A stretch of DNA of 64,000 nucleotides. Source: JAEUOS01 sp965279115. Lineage in GTDB: Bacteria; Pseudomonadota; Gammaproteobacteria; Burkholderiales; JAEUOS01. Below the pieces are notes generated by a model. That model was not told the origin of the DNA and searched no databases. It saw only the letters and a program-made list of their open reading frames with translations. Where the stretch lies: the NCBI GenBank assembly GCA_965279115.1, contig OZ257137.1, positions 3,720,001-3,784,000 on the forward strand, read 5' to 3'. The translations under genes were made by a program, and so were the position numbers. Positions 25,901 through 35,161 of the stretch are shown here, piece by piece (position 1 is the stretch's first letter; every line of letters begins with the position of its first letter).

Positions 25901-28900
25901 TGACGGCCAGCCAGGACCTCACCATCGCGAGCTATACGCGCGCCGCGGGCAGCCAGGTCAAGACGAGCAACTTCACCGCCAGCAATGGCGCGCTGTCACT
26001 GGGCAATGTGAACGCCGGTCGCGATTCCGTCTCCGCCTCGGGGTCGACCGGCGTGTCCGTGGCCAGTCTTACCAGCATCGGTACGGTCAATGTCTCCAGC
26101 GCCAATGGCGGCATCACGGTGGACAGCCTGTCGAGTACTGGAAGCAACGTCACATTGACCGCGAACAACGGTATAGTCGGCGCGACCAACGATGGTCCGG
26201 GTGTCGAGGTTACCGCGGCCGGCTCGGTCAGTATCTCGGCCAACCAGATCGGTGCAACCGGATACACCAACCCGCTCGACTTGGCGGCCAATTCGGTCTT
26301 GCTGACCGCGACCAGCGGTTTCGGCACGCGCATCGGGTCGGACGCCACGGCGAGTAATCCGGTCACCGCGGCGACCACCAGCCTCACCATCGACACCAGC
26401 GGGGTATTCAATGTCGATACGCTGGGCGCAGACCTGACCAACCTTACTGTGACGGCGTCGCCATCCGGGGTGGGCGCCGGCGGCACGGCCCAGGTGACCA
26501 GCAACGGCACGACCTACGGGTTCGCCAGCGACGGGACGAACTTCAGCCTCGCCAACTGGACCGCGCCTGCCTCCCAGTTCGCCGGCGGAACACTCCGCTT
26601 CACCAGCACGGCCGGCGATCTGACGCTCAACAACATCGATTTCAGCGCTTCCAGTGGCAGCCTGAATGTGACCACGCAGCAGTCCGGCAGCGGCACGATC
26701 ACCCAGACCGGCAGCTTCGACCTGGGCAGCGGCTTCCTGACCATGCGTGCCGACGGTGTTGTCACCCTCGCCAACCCGACCATGGGCGGCCTGTCGGCTG
26801 GCAACGCGAACAGCGATTTCGGTACGGGCTGCGGTGTGGGTGGCTATTCCTTCTGCGGTGTGGCGAGCTTCACCGCGGGCAACATCACCGACCCGAGCGG
26901 ATTCGGCAGTTTCAGCGTCAGTTCGCGCGGCGCGATCAATACCGGCAACCTCGATGTCGGCAGCGTCAACTTCACCGCCTACAGCGGCGGCATCAACACC
27001 GGCACCATAGGCTCGGCGGCCAGGCCGGCGAATAGCGTTAACCTTGAGACGGCCCTCTATTACGGGTTTGGCGGTTCGGTGCAAACCGGCGCGATCGAGT
27101 CCTACAGCACCACCATCTATGCCGACAACAATATCACCATCGGCACGTTGGGGTCGCCGGCCGCCATCAACGCGGCCAATCCCGGGGCCGGCAGCGTGTA
27201 TCTCTATAGCTACCCGGGCGGCAATGTGACCGTGGGGAATATTGACGCCAATTCTGTGCAGATTGATGTCAATGGCGCCGGCACCATCACCACCGGCAAT
27301 ATCAACGCCAATGCGGCCACTACCTTCCCCAGCAGCATCAATCTCTATTCCTACACTGCCGTCACCACCGGCACGCTGGATGCGGACCAGATCACCATCT
27401 CGTCCAATTGCTGCGGCATCCGTCCATCCATTTCCGTCGGCGCCATCGGCAGCAACCTCCCGGGCAACAGTGTCAACCTGTATGGCTCCGGCATCACGAT
27501 CGGAGGCGCATTGACGCTGGACGCCGGCGGCAGCGGCCAGTCGCTACGAATCGACGCCGGCAGCGACCTTACCGTCAACGGCAACGTCACCACCGGGCTG
27601 GGCGGCAGTCAGGGCTCGACCATGCTGCTGAGTGCCGGCGGCATCCTAAACATCAATGGCGGCAACGGACTGATCAGCGGCGCCGACGGTTCTTTCCTTG
27701 AACTGCACGCCGGCAATAGCAATACCGCCTCGCCCCTCAGCTTCGCGAGCATCAACGCCGGCGCCACCGGTTACGTAAAGGTCGATTCGCCGGCGGGCAT
27801 CCTGCAGAACTCGGCTGCTCCGGGCAGCGGCATCACGGCAGCCACTGTGGTGCTCAATGCCACCGCATCCGGCAGCGCCATCGAGCGCGTCGGCGCCACC
27901 CCATTGGACGTGTACTCGGCCACCGATCTCACGCTCAACGTCGGCGGCTCGCTTAACCTGGACCTGCACGGGTCGGTGCTCGGCTCGGCCAACATCACCA
28001 AGAGTGACAACGCGGCCCTGTTCACTCTTAACAACAGCCTGGGTGGCGGGCAAAGTCTGACCATTGCGGACAACGCCGGCACCGCGATCGACACCACGCT
28101 TGTTTCTCCGGCCGGTGCGATCAATTACACCCTCAACAACACCGCAGGTGGGGTCAACAGCCTGGGCTTGGACACCAACGGCGGAAATCTGCAGATCACG
28201 GCCAATGGCGCGTTCAACAATTCCACCACCACTACCAACGGCGGCAGTGTCCAGATCACTACCAACGGCCTGTCCGGCACGATCAACACCGGCGCCATCG
28301 ATTCCTCCTCGGCGAGCGGTGGCGGCAGCATCAATCTGACCACCAACGGCGGCGCGAGCGACATCGTCCAGACCGGCAACCTCACCACCGGGACCGGTGG
28401 TGGTTTGGCGTCGCTGTTGGTCAACACCGACGGGTCGATCACGCGCAGCGGCAACTACACCATCACCTCCGACTCCCAGGTGCTGGCCCAGACCGCCAAC
28501 GGTGACATCGGCAGCATCGCCGCACCGCTGCAGATCACCTCTCCGGTCGCCACGCTGCGCGGTAATTTCACCGGCGCGCCGACGGTCGGCAACGTGCATG
28601 CACAATTGACGGGAACGAGCAACCTGACCCTGACGGCGGACAATGATTTCCTGGTCGCCAGCGACACCTCGCTGTCCAGCCTGGCGCTGACGACACGCGG
28701 CACCGGGACCGGCGGCACGCTTTCGTTGACCGCGCCTGGTCAGTCCTTCGCCTTCTCCCGCCCGGGCGTCGATCCGCTCGACGGCGCGCTGGTCCTCACC
28801 AACATGTTCCGGGTGATCAACGCCAATGGTGCGACCGCTCTGACTAGCGCGAGCTTCACCGCTTCGGATGGCAATCTGCTGGTGGCGGGCGGCAATCCGT

Positions 28901-31900
28901 TCAACGTCTCCGGCAACCTGGATCTGCGGGCCACTAACGGCGACTTGCGGCTGGAAGGCACGATTGGCAGTCCGCTGGTGATCAGCAGCGCGTCCCAGAC
29001 CTTGTTCGGCCAGCGCCTCTTCGTTGGCCACGACACAGCGTCCCTCGGCAAGGTGACGCTGACAGCCGGCGGAACGCAGACCCTGCAGTCGGCCGGCGAC
29101 CTGCTGGTGGATGCGCGCGGCGGCAGCATCGTCATCGCCGGGGGGGCGCAGACCTTGCAATCGACCGGCGGCACGGGCGCGACGATCACCTTGCGCGGCG
29201 GGCCTGGTGCGGGCGAGTCGGTCGTCGTGTCGGGCTCTTCGTCGCAATTGATCGCCGCGGATGGCACCAACGGCAATGTGCTGCTGCAGGCCGGCACCGG
29301 GACAGGCAGCGACGTCGACGTATCCGCGTCCGGCGCGGGCCAGCAGCAGGTGCGAGCACGCGGCAGCGTGACGCTCGCCGGCGGCGCCGGTCCGGGTACC
29401 GATTCGCGAGTACGGCTCGCCAAGTCCGGCAGTGGCGACCAGATCGTGCGTGCCAACGGCAACGGCCTGGGTGCCGGCGCGCCTGCCGTGCTGTTCCAGG
29501 GCGGCGCCGCCGACAACAACCACGTGCTGGTCGAGAACACCGGCACCGGCGTGCAGCGGATCGGCGATTCATACCAGTTCACCGACTACGGCAACACGCC
29601 CCGCGTCACCCTGCAAGGCGGCAGCGGTCTGGGTGCGTACGTGCTCGTGCAGTCATCCGGCGAGCAGCAGGTGCTGTCGACCACCGCCATCAACGTGCTC
29701 GGTGGCAGTGGTGACGGGGCCTATGCGCGCATCAATGGCACACAGACCGGCAACGGCGGGCGCAACCAGGTGATCGGCCACCCAGGAATCGCCTATTACT
29801 TCAGCTTTCCTTCCAGCCCCTACTCGTTCGACTATTACAACGCCACCCCGTCAAGCATCACTGTCAGCGCGGGAACGGGTCTCAATGCGTTCGCGGAAGT
29901 TTCCGCGACCGGCCAGCAAAGCATGTACTCGACCGGCTCGCTCGCCCTATCGGGTAGCGCCGCCAATGGCGCCTACGCCAAAGTCACTGGTGCCGGCGAG
30001 TTTATTCGCAGTGGCGGATTGCTGAGCCTGACCGCCGGTGCCGGCAACGGGGCGAATGCGAGCATCGTCTCCACCGGCAGTGCGACCCAGTTCATGCAAT
30101 CGGGCAGCATGACGATGACGGGCGCCGGTACGGCTGGGGCCAATACCGCCACCGCGCGAATCTCTTCCGGCGGGGCGCAGGACCTGCGGCTGGGCACGAC
30201 TGTCATGTCGGCCGGCATCGGTCCCAATTCGGTGGTTTCCATCGACGCGGTGTCCAGCCAGAGCCTTTCGTTCGGCAATCTGACGCTCACTGCAGGCGGT
30301 GGTGACGGTTCGTCTGCCAGCATCACGGCCGGGACCTCGCAAAACCTCAGCGCCTCGACGACCCAGCTGAACGGCGGCGGCGGCCAGAATGCTCTCGCGC
30401 GCATCGAGGCAAACACCAGCCAGTCTCTGTCTTTCGGCAGCCTGACCCTCTCCGGCGGCACCAACCAAGGCGCGACCGCGTCCATCGTGGCCGACACCGG
30501 GCAATCCATTTCAGCCTCGACCGTATTGGTGTCTGGCGGCACCGGTACTGCCGCAGGCGACGCGATGGCGAGCATCATCAACACCAGCGGATCCCAGTCG
30601 CTTAACACCGGCAGCCTCACCGTTCGCAGCGGCGCCGACTACGGACGTGCGTTGATCGCCAACCAGGGCAGTGGACAGAACATCAGTGCCGGCGCGATCA
30701 CCGTGACCACCAGCGCCGGCGCAAACAACGGCGGCACTACTGTCTCCAGCATCGAACTCCAGGGTAGCGGCACACAAACCATCACCTCGAACTCGATCAA
30801 CGTCAACAACCAGCACGCCAGCAGCCGGGTCGGCATCTACGCCCCCGGTGACCAGACCATCGGCAGTTCGGGGGTGGTCACCGTGCAGGTCACCGGCGGC
30901 TCCGGCACGGCGGAAATCGTCGCCGCTGCCGGCACCCAGACCGTGCGCGGAAATTCGGCCAGCACCGCCGACGCCGGGCAGGCCGCCAGTGGCGGCAGTG
31001 CCAACGGTGGGGTACGCGTGCAGGTCACAGGTGGCTCTGGCGGCAACGCGCGCATCGCCGCGAGCGCGGGCACGCAGACCATCCTCGGCCAGTTCGTCGA
31101 CATCAACACCAGCGCCGCTGGCACGGCGGCGATCACAGCGACAGGCAACCAGTGGGTGCGCACCACCAATGGCGGCGCCAGCGGTGTCGGCAGCCTGCGC
31201 GTGGCCGCCATCGGCGGCGGTAGCGCCACGCTCTCCTCCGGTGGCGACCAGTTGTTGCAGATCGACTACCCCGAACTCATGCAGACCGGGCGCGACGGCC
31301 GCATCACCGTGGGCAACGCGGCGGCGACCGGGACCTCCCGAATCGTCGCGGTCAACCAGGATGTGTTCGCGCGCTCGATCAGCGTGTTGGGCGGCGCCAC
31401 CGCAGGCGCCAACGCCAAGATCGATGTTTCGGGTATCCAGAACGTGAGCCTGGTCAGTTCCTCGGCGACGCCCAACGCCGGTATCAGCGTGACCGGCGGT
31501 GCCGGTGGGACCGCATTGATCGATCCGGTGACCCAGACCATCCTTGCCAACGGCACCATCAACGTGACCGGCGGCACCGGTCCGGGCACGGTCGCCGGCA
31601 TTGTCGGCACCGGCGACCAGACCATCCTGGTGACTTCCGGCGGCGCCGGCAGCATCGCGGTGGCGGGCGGCACCGGCAACAACGCCTTTGGCCAGGTCAT
31701 CACCTCCGGCGACGTCCAGCGCATCGGCACCAGCGGCGGCTTCACCCTGGCTGGCGGTACCGGCACCAACGCCGACGCGATCATCGGCGCCAACGGTGGT
31801 ACCGCCGAGACTTTCCTCGCCTGCGGCGCCAGCTTTACCTGCAACGCCGGATCCGCACCTTTCACCGCGATTCCCAGCGTCAACAACCCCTTCGTAAACG

Positions 31901-32115
31901 GCGCGACCGATGTCGGGGTGTATTACAGTCCGATCACCGTGCCGCTGGGCAGTATTATTGCGGCTACCGGCGGGGCGCCGTCAGTGCAGGATTCCGCCTT
32001 CACTGCGCCGTTCGACAGTTCCGTTCTGACCTATTCGTACCTGCGTGACTTCCTGCCGGGCGATGATGAAGACCGCGAAGTCCGGCTCGGTCGGCTGCTT
32101 CCGGTCTGCCGCTAG
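22957..32115 (+). CDS. Two-partner secretion exoprotein, filamentous haemagglutinin type (TpsA)
   Basis: Very large secreted protein of 3052 residues. A signal peptide ends near AAYGAG (residue 31). The TPS secretion domain follows (about residues 32-270), with NWQSFSIG, FLINPAGILVGAGA and a GGQILLAAGQKITL segment, the marks of filamentous haemagglutinin N-termini. The rest is beta-helix-forming low-complexity sequence rich in G, S, T, A and N: exact 20-residue tandem units near nt 24661-24900, and 27-30 residue units in the last third (nt 29030-31780). There is no C-terminal toxin domain; it ends with an RDFLPGDDEDREVRLGRLL segment. The ATG at 22957 gives a proper signal peptide. Genes for a FecR protein and its TpsB transporter follow in the same direction. 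Role in adhesion or biofilm is inferred. Confidence 0.93.
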   Translation: MSISLNVPKWRVATLSLAVGMAFNGAAYGAGPILPAGAQVAAGSAQIGTVGNTMTVVNSPNAIINWQSFSIGQSETVKFLQQSASSAVLNRVVGGQMSEIMGRLTSNGQVFLINPAGILVGAGAVIDTASFFASTLQMLDQDFLSGKLKFQGDAGSGKITNQGLITVGYGGHAVLMAPRVENSGIIKAPGGQILLAAGQKITLTSLDLGGLSFEVQAPTDSALNLGQLIADGGVVKVFAGSLKHSGNISATSLTRDAAGEIVLKARGDVELTAGSSTVANGRTGGSIRIESESGTARVAGNVSATGSSGAGGGVDVLGEKVVLTGNATLDASGTSVGGVIRVGGDWQGGNPDVKNAQNTFVGSGVTLKADATDSGDGGKIVVWADGDTRFLGNLSAQGGPNGGNGGNAEVSGKGDLLFVGGANLGAPKGTAGNLLLDPLDLFVDTVGGLNPSIIDETTDFPNHAVTVSPATLAAITGNVTLYASRDMRLNSAVTLTGAGQGLAASAGRDLQIGAGITTNGGAVSLTAARNMTAFGASPIATAGGNVSLAAQSLSVGNITVAAGAGTVGAASSAGVLSLGTISSAGGVNLAATGGSLSASNITTTGAVTLAATGGNLSTSNITATGAVNLAGSGSVSAGNVVTGGGAMTANSTGSNVSISSIDTRVGGGPTGATVNLISTPSSISTGNVQAGNANVTMSGTGVSTSTITTTGNVALAASAGSVSSTIDNAANVTATSNRSFSSTSINLSSNTVLNATSVIATASTCSSTSSCPAATVTLSGNQGVNVGTVTASAPATTNRAVPFNSINETVTINGQNGPILAMSPASQITATNVTLSTTRTDFGGAGGGIGNATTPLKVNNARNFTFRPNGEFNVLLNGSGPNQLDVQLGVAATGQTYSGTLSKPGAITLNASATDTTVTVANFAVTGGFDDLVFNSSPSISLSVPNGSLVATSIAVPAGDQVGRNQPTFPFSNVIQGLPVSVTASQDLTIASYTRAAGSQVKTSNFTASNGALSLGNVNAGRDSVSASGSTGVSVASLTSIGTVNVSSANGGITVDSLSSTGSNVTLTANNGIVGATNDGPGVEVTAAGSVSISANQIGATGYTNPLDLAANSVLLTATSGFGTRIGSDATASNPVTAATTSLTIDTSGVFNVDTLGADLTNLTVTASPSGVGAGGTAQVTSNGTTYGFASDGTNFSLANWTAPASQFAGGTLRFTSTAGDLTLNNIDFSASSGSLNVTTQQSGSGTITQTGSFDLGSGFLTMRADGVVTLANPTMGGLSAGNANSDFGTGCGVGGYSFCGVASFTAGNITDPSGFGSFSVSSRGAINTGNLDVGSVNFTAYSGGINTGTIGSAARPANSVNLETALYYGFGGSVQTGAIESYSTTIYADNNITIGTLGSPAAINAANPGAGSVYLYSYPGGNVTVGNIDANSVQIDVNGAGTITTGNINANAATTFPSSINLYSYTAVTTGTLDADQITISSNCCGIRPSISVGAIGSNLPGNSVNLYGSGITIGGALTLDAGGSGQSLRIDAGSDLTVNGNVTTGLGGSQGSTMLLSAGGILNINGGNGLISGADGSFLELHAGNSNTASPLSFASINAGATGYVKVDSPAGILQNSAAPGSGITAATVVLNATASGSAIERVGATPLDVYSATDLTLNVGGSLNLDLHGSVLGSANITKSDNAALFTLNNSLGGGQSLTIADNAGTAIDTTLVSPAGAINYTLNNTAGGVNSLGLDTNGGNLQITANGAFNNSTTTTNGGSVQITTNGLSGTINTGAIDSSSASGGGSINLTTNGGASDIVQTGNLTTGTGGGLASLLVNTDGSITRSGNYTITSDSQVLAQTANGDIGSIAAPLQITSPVATLRGNFTGAPTVGNVHAQLTGTSNLTLTADNDFLVASDTSLSSLALTTRGTGTGGTLSLTAPGQSFAFSRPGVDPLDGALVLTNMFRVINANGATALTSASFTASDGNLLVAGGNPFNVSGNLDLRATNGDLRLEGTIGSPLVISSASQTLFGQRLFVGHDTASLGKVTLTAGGTQTLQSAGDLLVDARGGSIVIAGGAQTLQSTGGTGATITLRGGPGAGESVVVSGSSSQLIAADGTNGNVLLQAGTGTGSDVDVSASGAGQQQVRARGSVTLAGGAGPGTDSRVRLAKSGSGDQIVRANGNGLGAGAPAVLFQGGAADNNHVLVENTGTGVQRIGDSYQFTDYGNTPRVTLQGGSGLGAYVLVQSSGEQQVLSTTAINVLGGSGDGAYARINGTQTGNGGRNQVIGHPGIAYYFSFPSSPYSFDYYNATPSSITVSAGTGLNAFAEVSATGQQSMYSTGSLALSGSAANGAYAKVTGAGEFIRSGGLLSLTAGAGNGANASIVSTGSATQFMQSGSMTMTGAGTAGANTATARISSGGAQDLRLGTTVMSAGIGPNSVVSIDAVSSQSLSFGNLTLTAGGGDGSSASITAGTSQNLSASTTQLNGGGGQNALARIEANTSQSLSFGSLTLSGGTNQGATASIVADTGQSISASTVLVSGGTGTAAGDAMASIINTSGSQSLNTGSLTVRSGADYGRALIANQGSGQNISAGAITVTTSAGANNGGTTVSSIELQGSGTQTITSNSINVNNQHASSRVGIYAPGDQTIGSSGVVTVQVTGGSGTAEIVAAAGTQTVRGNSASTADAGQAASGGSANGGVRVQVTGGSGGNARIAASAGTQTILGQFVDINTSAAGTAAITATGNQWVRTTNGGASGVGSLRVAAIGGGSATLSSGGDQLLQIDYPELMQTGRDGRITVGNAAATGTSRIVAVNQDVFARSISVLGGATAGANAKIDVSGIQNVSLVSSSATPNAGISVTGGAGGTALIDPVTQTILANGTINVTGGTGPGTVAGIVGTGDQTILVTSGGAGSIAVAGGTGNNAFGQVITSGDVQRIGTSGGFTLAGGTGTNADAIIGANGGTAETFLACGASFTCNAGSAPFTAIPSVNNPFVNGATDVGVYYSPITVPLGSIIAATGGAPSVQDSAFTAPFDSSVLTYSYLRDFLPGDDEDREVRLGRLLPVCR
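24661..24900 (+). repeat. Four tandem 60-bp units in the exoprotein gene
   Basis: Successive 60-base units (24661, 24721, 24781, 24841) encode 20-residue repeats. The units at 24721 and 24781 are the most alike, both encoding L-A-A-T-G-G-x-L-S-x-S-N-I-T-x-T-G-A-V-x. The outer two are more diverged. Twenty residues is about one turn of the expected beta-helix. Confidence 0.75.
29030..31780 (+). repeat. Degenerate 27-30 residue repeats in the exoprotein C-terminal third
   Basis: A long series of units of the form L-x-L-x-G-G-x-G-x-x-A-x-A-x-I-x-x-x-G-x-Q is visible. The clearest pair, SSQSLSFGNLTLTAGG and TSQSLSFGSLTLSGG, is about 165 bases apart (near 30256 and 30421), i.e. two units. Each unit carries an S/G-x-Q-x-L or Q-x-I element. 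Confidence 0.6.
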
Positions 32116-32123
32116 GGGAATTC

Positions 32124-33476
32124 ATGAGTGATTTCATGTTCAGGTACATGATGCGGTTTTGGATGGTGCTTGCGGTCTTCGCGCTGACCGGAGGCGCGCA
32201 GGCGCAGGAAATTGGCGAAGTGACCTACGTGCAGGGCGTCGCCAGCGCGCAGCGGCCCGGCGGCGAGGCGCGCTTCCTGGCCAAGGGCGACACCATATCG
32301 CAAGGCGAAGTCATCAACACCAGCGAGCGGGGATATGCGGTGGTAGGCCTGAAGGACGGCACCAAGATCACCTTGCGTTCCAACACCGCGTTCGCGGTCA
32401 ATGAGTTCAACCGGGAGCCGGGACGCGAAAACCTCGCCATGAACCTGCTGCGTGGCGGCCTGCGCGCCTTCACCGGCCTGATCAGCAAGGCCCGTCCCAC
32501 CAACGCCAGGCTCACCACGCCCACCGCCACGGTCGGCATCCGTGGCACGGAGTTCGACGCGCGCATCTGCGGCGCGGATTGCCGGCGTGAGTCCGAGTTC
32601 GCCAAGCCGGCGCCGCCGGTGCCGCCGCGCGACCCGGTGGTCGCGCGGGTGGCGGTCCTGAACGGCGCGGCATCGGCGGTGGCGCGCGACGGTGCGGTGC
32701 GACCGTTGGCCAAGGGCGCGGCGGTCTACACCGGCGAGGCGGTGCGCACCGACGCGGATTCGCAGGCGGTGCTGGCGTTTCGCGACCAGACCAAGGTGAC
32801 CCTGCTTGAAAAGACCGATTTCCGCCTGGAGGACGTGCGCATGGCGGGCCCGCCCGCCCAGGGCAACTTCGTGGTGCGCCTGGTCACCGGCGGCCTGCGC
32901 GCTTTCACCGGCCTGATCGGCAAGTCCAATCGCGGCAATGTGAGGTTCATCACGCCGACGGCCACCGTCGGCATCCGCGGTACCGGGCTGGATATTCGCC
33001 AGGTGGCGGACAACGTCTACCTCTTCACCTGGGACGGCAGTGCCGCGCTCGAAGCCGATGGCAAGGAAGTGGTGGTCGACGCCGGCCGTGCCGGCGTTTC
33101 CAGCCGGGAGCGCGGCGTGATGGAACTCCTCTCCGAGGTTCCCGAGATGTTCCGCGATGACACCCTGCGGCCCGATCGGATCGAGGTCGACTTCGATGGG
33201 CTGTTCGCGGTTCGAAGATTCGAGGAGGCCGCCCCCGGGCTGTATGTGCTCGTGCGCAGCGGTTTCGTCAATCTTGACGGTCTCGATCTCGGCCCGTTCG
33301 AGACCGGCTTTCTTGCCGACGGCGCGCGGGTTGCCGTGCGCGTCGAACCCCTGCCCGGATTCCTGTTCAACGATCCTTTCCCGTTGCCGGATAATGTCGA
33401 CTTGCGTCCGTTGCGCCTGATCGAACTGGTCGGGCCTGGGCGACTCTCTGCCAGCGACCAATGCCTACTGCAATGA
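32124..33476 (+). CDS. Periplasmic protein with two FecR domains
   Basis: Protein of 450 residues with a signal peptide ending at GAQAQ (residue 28). It has an internal duplication: a first FecR-like domain (about 29-150) and a second (about 175-300). Each ends in the matching segments GGLRAFTGLI and TPTATVGIRGT. There are no FecA-like or sigma-regulating N-terminal parts, so it is not a classical anti-sigma protein. The last 100 residues have no recognised domain. It lies 8 bases after the exoprotein stop, with AGGGGAA before the ATG, and its stop overlaps the transporter start (ATGA at 33473). This suggests a role with the secretion pair, such as exoprotein handling or surface attachment. 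Confidence 0.88.
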   Translation: MSDFMFRYMMRFWMVLAVFALTGGAQAQEIGEVTYVQGVASAQRPGGEARFLAKGDTISQGEVINTSERGYAVVGLKDGTKITLRSNTAFAVNEFNREPGRENLAMNLLRGGLRAFTGLISKARPTNARLTTPTATVGIRGTEFDARICGADCRRESEFAKPAPPVPPRDPVVARVAVLNGAASAVARDGAVRPLAKGAAVYTGEAVRTDADSQAVLAFRDQTKVTLLEKTDFRLEDVRMAGPPAQGNFVVRLVTGGLRAFTGLIGKSNRGNVRFITPTATVGIRGTGLDIRQVADNVYLFTWDGSAALEADGKEVVVDAGRAGVSSRERGVMELLSEVPEMFRDDTLRPDRIEVDFDGLFAVRRFEEAAPGLYVLVRSGFVNLDGLDLGPFETGFLADGARVAVRVEPLPGFLFNDPFPLPDNVDLRPLRLIELVGPGRLSASDQCLLQ

Positions 33477-35137
33477 TTCCAACGCGCGCACAGCGGCGCT
33501 TTCCCGGGTCCGCCAGACCCTCCCTGCCGGGCGCGCTGCTGGCGGCGGCGCTGGTGGCGATCTTCCCGTCGGCGCCCGCTTGCGCGCAGTCCGGCGCCGC
33601 GGCCGGCGAGATCCTGCTGGAGGTCAAACGCTTCGAAGTGGCGGGTGACAATCCGCTGTCGGAGGCGGAAACCGAGGGGGTCTTGAAGCCCCATCTGGGG
33701 ACGCACCGCAGCCTGGCGACACTTGAAGCCGCTGCCGCGGCGTTCGAGACGACCCTGCGCGAGCGGGGCTTCTCGTTCCACCGGGTCATCGTCCCCGCTC
33801 AGAAGCCCGCCGCCGGCGTGGTGCGCCTTGAGATCCTCAAGTTCCCGCTCGCCCAGGTCGAGGTGTCCGGCAACCAGAATTTTTCCGCCGACAACATCCG
33901 CCGCAGCCTGCCGGGCCTCAAGGCGGGGGCAACGCCGGATGTGCGTGATGTCTCGCGTGATCTGGGGCTGGCCAACGAGCATCCCTCCAAACGGGTTTCC
34001 ATCGTCCTCAAGGAGAGCGCGCGGGCCGATGCCCTGGATGCGGAAATCCGTGTGCGCGACTCCGCACCGTCGCAGCCGTTTATCAGCCTCGGCGGCAACA
34101 CCAAGGACCGCTACGACGCCATCAACAAGGGCACCGGCTATACCCGCCTGACCTTTGGCTACCAGCATTCCAACCTGTTCGACCGTGACCATGCCGTAAC
34201 GGCCACCTACACCACATCCCCTGAACACCCCGAGCGGGTCAAGCAGTACGGCCTGTTCTACTGGATTCCGCTCTATGGTCACGCGACCAGCGTGCAGGTC
34301 TACTACACGCGTTCCGACGTCAATACCGGAGCGGTCGGCCTGGGCGCGACTTCATTCAATGTCAGTGGCAAGGGGGAGTTCCTCGGTGCGCGGGTGACCC
34401 ATTCCCTGCCGAAATGGCGCGACATCGCGCAGAGCGTGGCGCTGGCGGTGGATGACAAGTTCTTCGAAAGCAATGTCGGCCTGGCCGGCATCGCGTTGCC
34501 CATCACGCCCAGCCGCAGCCGCCCGCTCTCGCTGCGTTACACCGGGCGCTACGACCAACTGTGGGGCGGCATCAGCGCCTACGCCGAACATGCCACCAAT
34601 CTTGATGGCGGCAGTTCCAACAGCGATTTTGCATATGCCCTGGTGCGCGGCGGTGCCTTGCAGCGCTGGAGCGCCTTGCGCTATGGGCTGGACGCCTCCT
34701 ATGCGCTGGGAACCTGGAACCTCAGCGCACGCCTGCGTGGCCAGCACACCGACCATCAGTTGATACCCGGCGAGCAGTTCGGGGTGGGTGGCCTGGCGTC
34801 GGTGCGCGGCTTGCGCGAACGCGAGTTCACCGGCGACAGCGGCTACGCGTTGACGCTTGAGGCCATCGGTGCGCCGATTGCCGGTGAGGTCCGGCCGGTG
34901 GTGTTTTTCGACCTCGGCCACGCCCGCCTGAACGGCAACAGCGTGGTGGCGGGCACCACCGCGAACAAGGATTCCGCATCCAGCGTGGGTCTCGGCGCGC
35001 GCTGGAACTGGCAGCGCCGCCTTGACGTGTCGGTAGACCTCGCCTATGTGCTCAACGGCATTGCCGACTCCGGCACGGTACCCGGCACCCGGACCGGGGA
35101 CAGCAAGCTCATGTTCACCCTGTTCTATCGCTTCTAG
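33473..35137 (+). CDS. TpsB outer-membrane transporter (ShlB/FhaC/HecB family)
   Basis: Omp85-superfamily protein of 554 residues that exports the TpsA exoprotein across the outer membrane. A signal peptide ends at ACAQS (about residue 39). POTRA-like periplasmic domains follow (about 45-200), then a 16-strand barrel. The VRGLRERE motif (VRGY/F-type lid-loop signature) lies in the barrel and the chain ends in a terminal phenylalanine (LFYRF), as in outer-membrane proteins. The start ATG at 33473 overlaps the FecR stop by four bases; an alternative ATG is at 33461. Cognate substrate is the exoprotein encoded upstream. Confidence 0.92.
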   Translation: MIPTRAQRRFPGSARPSLPGALLAAALVAIFPSAPACAQSGAAAGEILLEVKRFEVAGDNPLSEAETEGVLKPHLGTHRSLATLEAAAAAFETTLRERGFSFHRVIVPAQKPAAGVVRLEILKFPLAQVEVSGNQNFSADNIRRSLPGLKAGATPDVRDVSRDLGLANEHPSKRVSIVLKESARADALDAEIRVRDSAPSQPFISLGGNTKDRYDAINKGTGYTRLTFGYQHSNLFDRDHAVTATYTTSPEHPERVKQYGLFYWIPLYGHATSVQVYYTRSDVNTGAVGLGATSFNVSGKGEFLGARVTHSLPKWRDIAQSVALAVDDKFFESNVGLAGIALPITPSRSRPLSLRYTGRYDQLWGGISAYAEHATNLDGGSSNSDFAYALVRGGALQRWSALRYGLDASYALGTWNLSARLRGQHTDHQLIPGEQFGVGGLASVRGLREREFTGDSGYALTLEAIGAPIAGEVRPVVFFDLGHARLNGNSVVAGTTANKDSASSVGLGARWNWQRRLDVSVDLAYVLNGIADSGTVPGTRTGDSKLMFTLFYRF

Positions 35138-35161
35138 CACCGCGATCGCCGGATCACCAGA

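Noticed and set aside
27646..29523. 625-codon open frame on the minus strand inside the exoprotein gene
   Set aside because: A shadow of the repetitive exoprotein coding sequence, with no start context or family motif.
24661..31780. Repeats in the exoprotein gene considered as a CRISPR array
   Set aside because: Units are contiguous, in frame and coding, without unique spacers between identical repeats.
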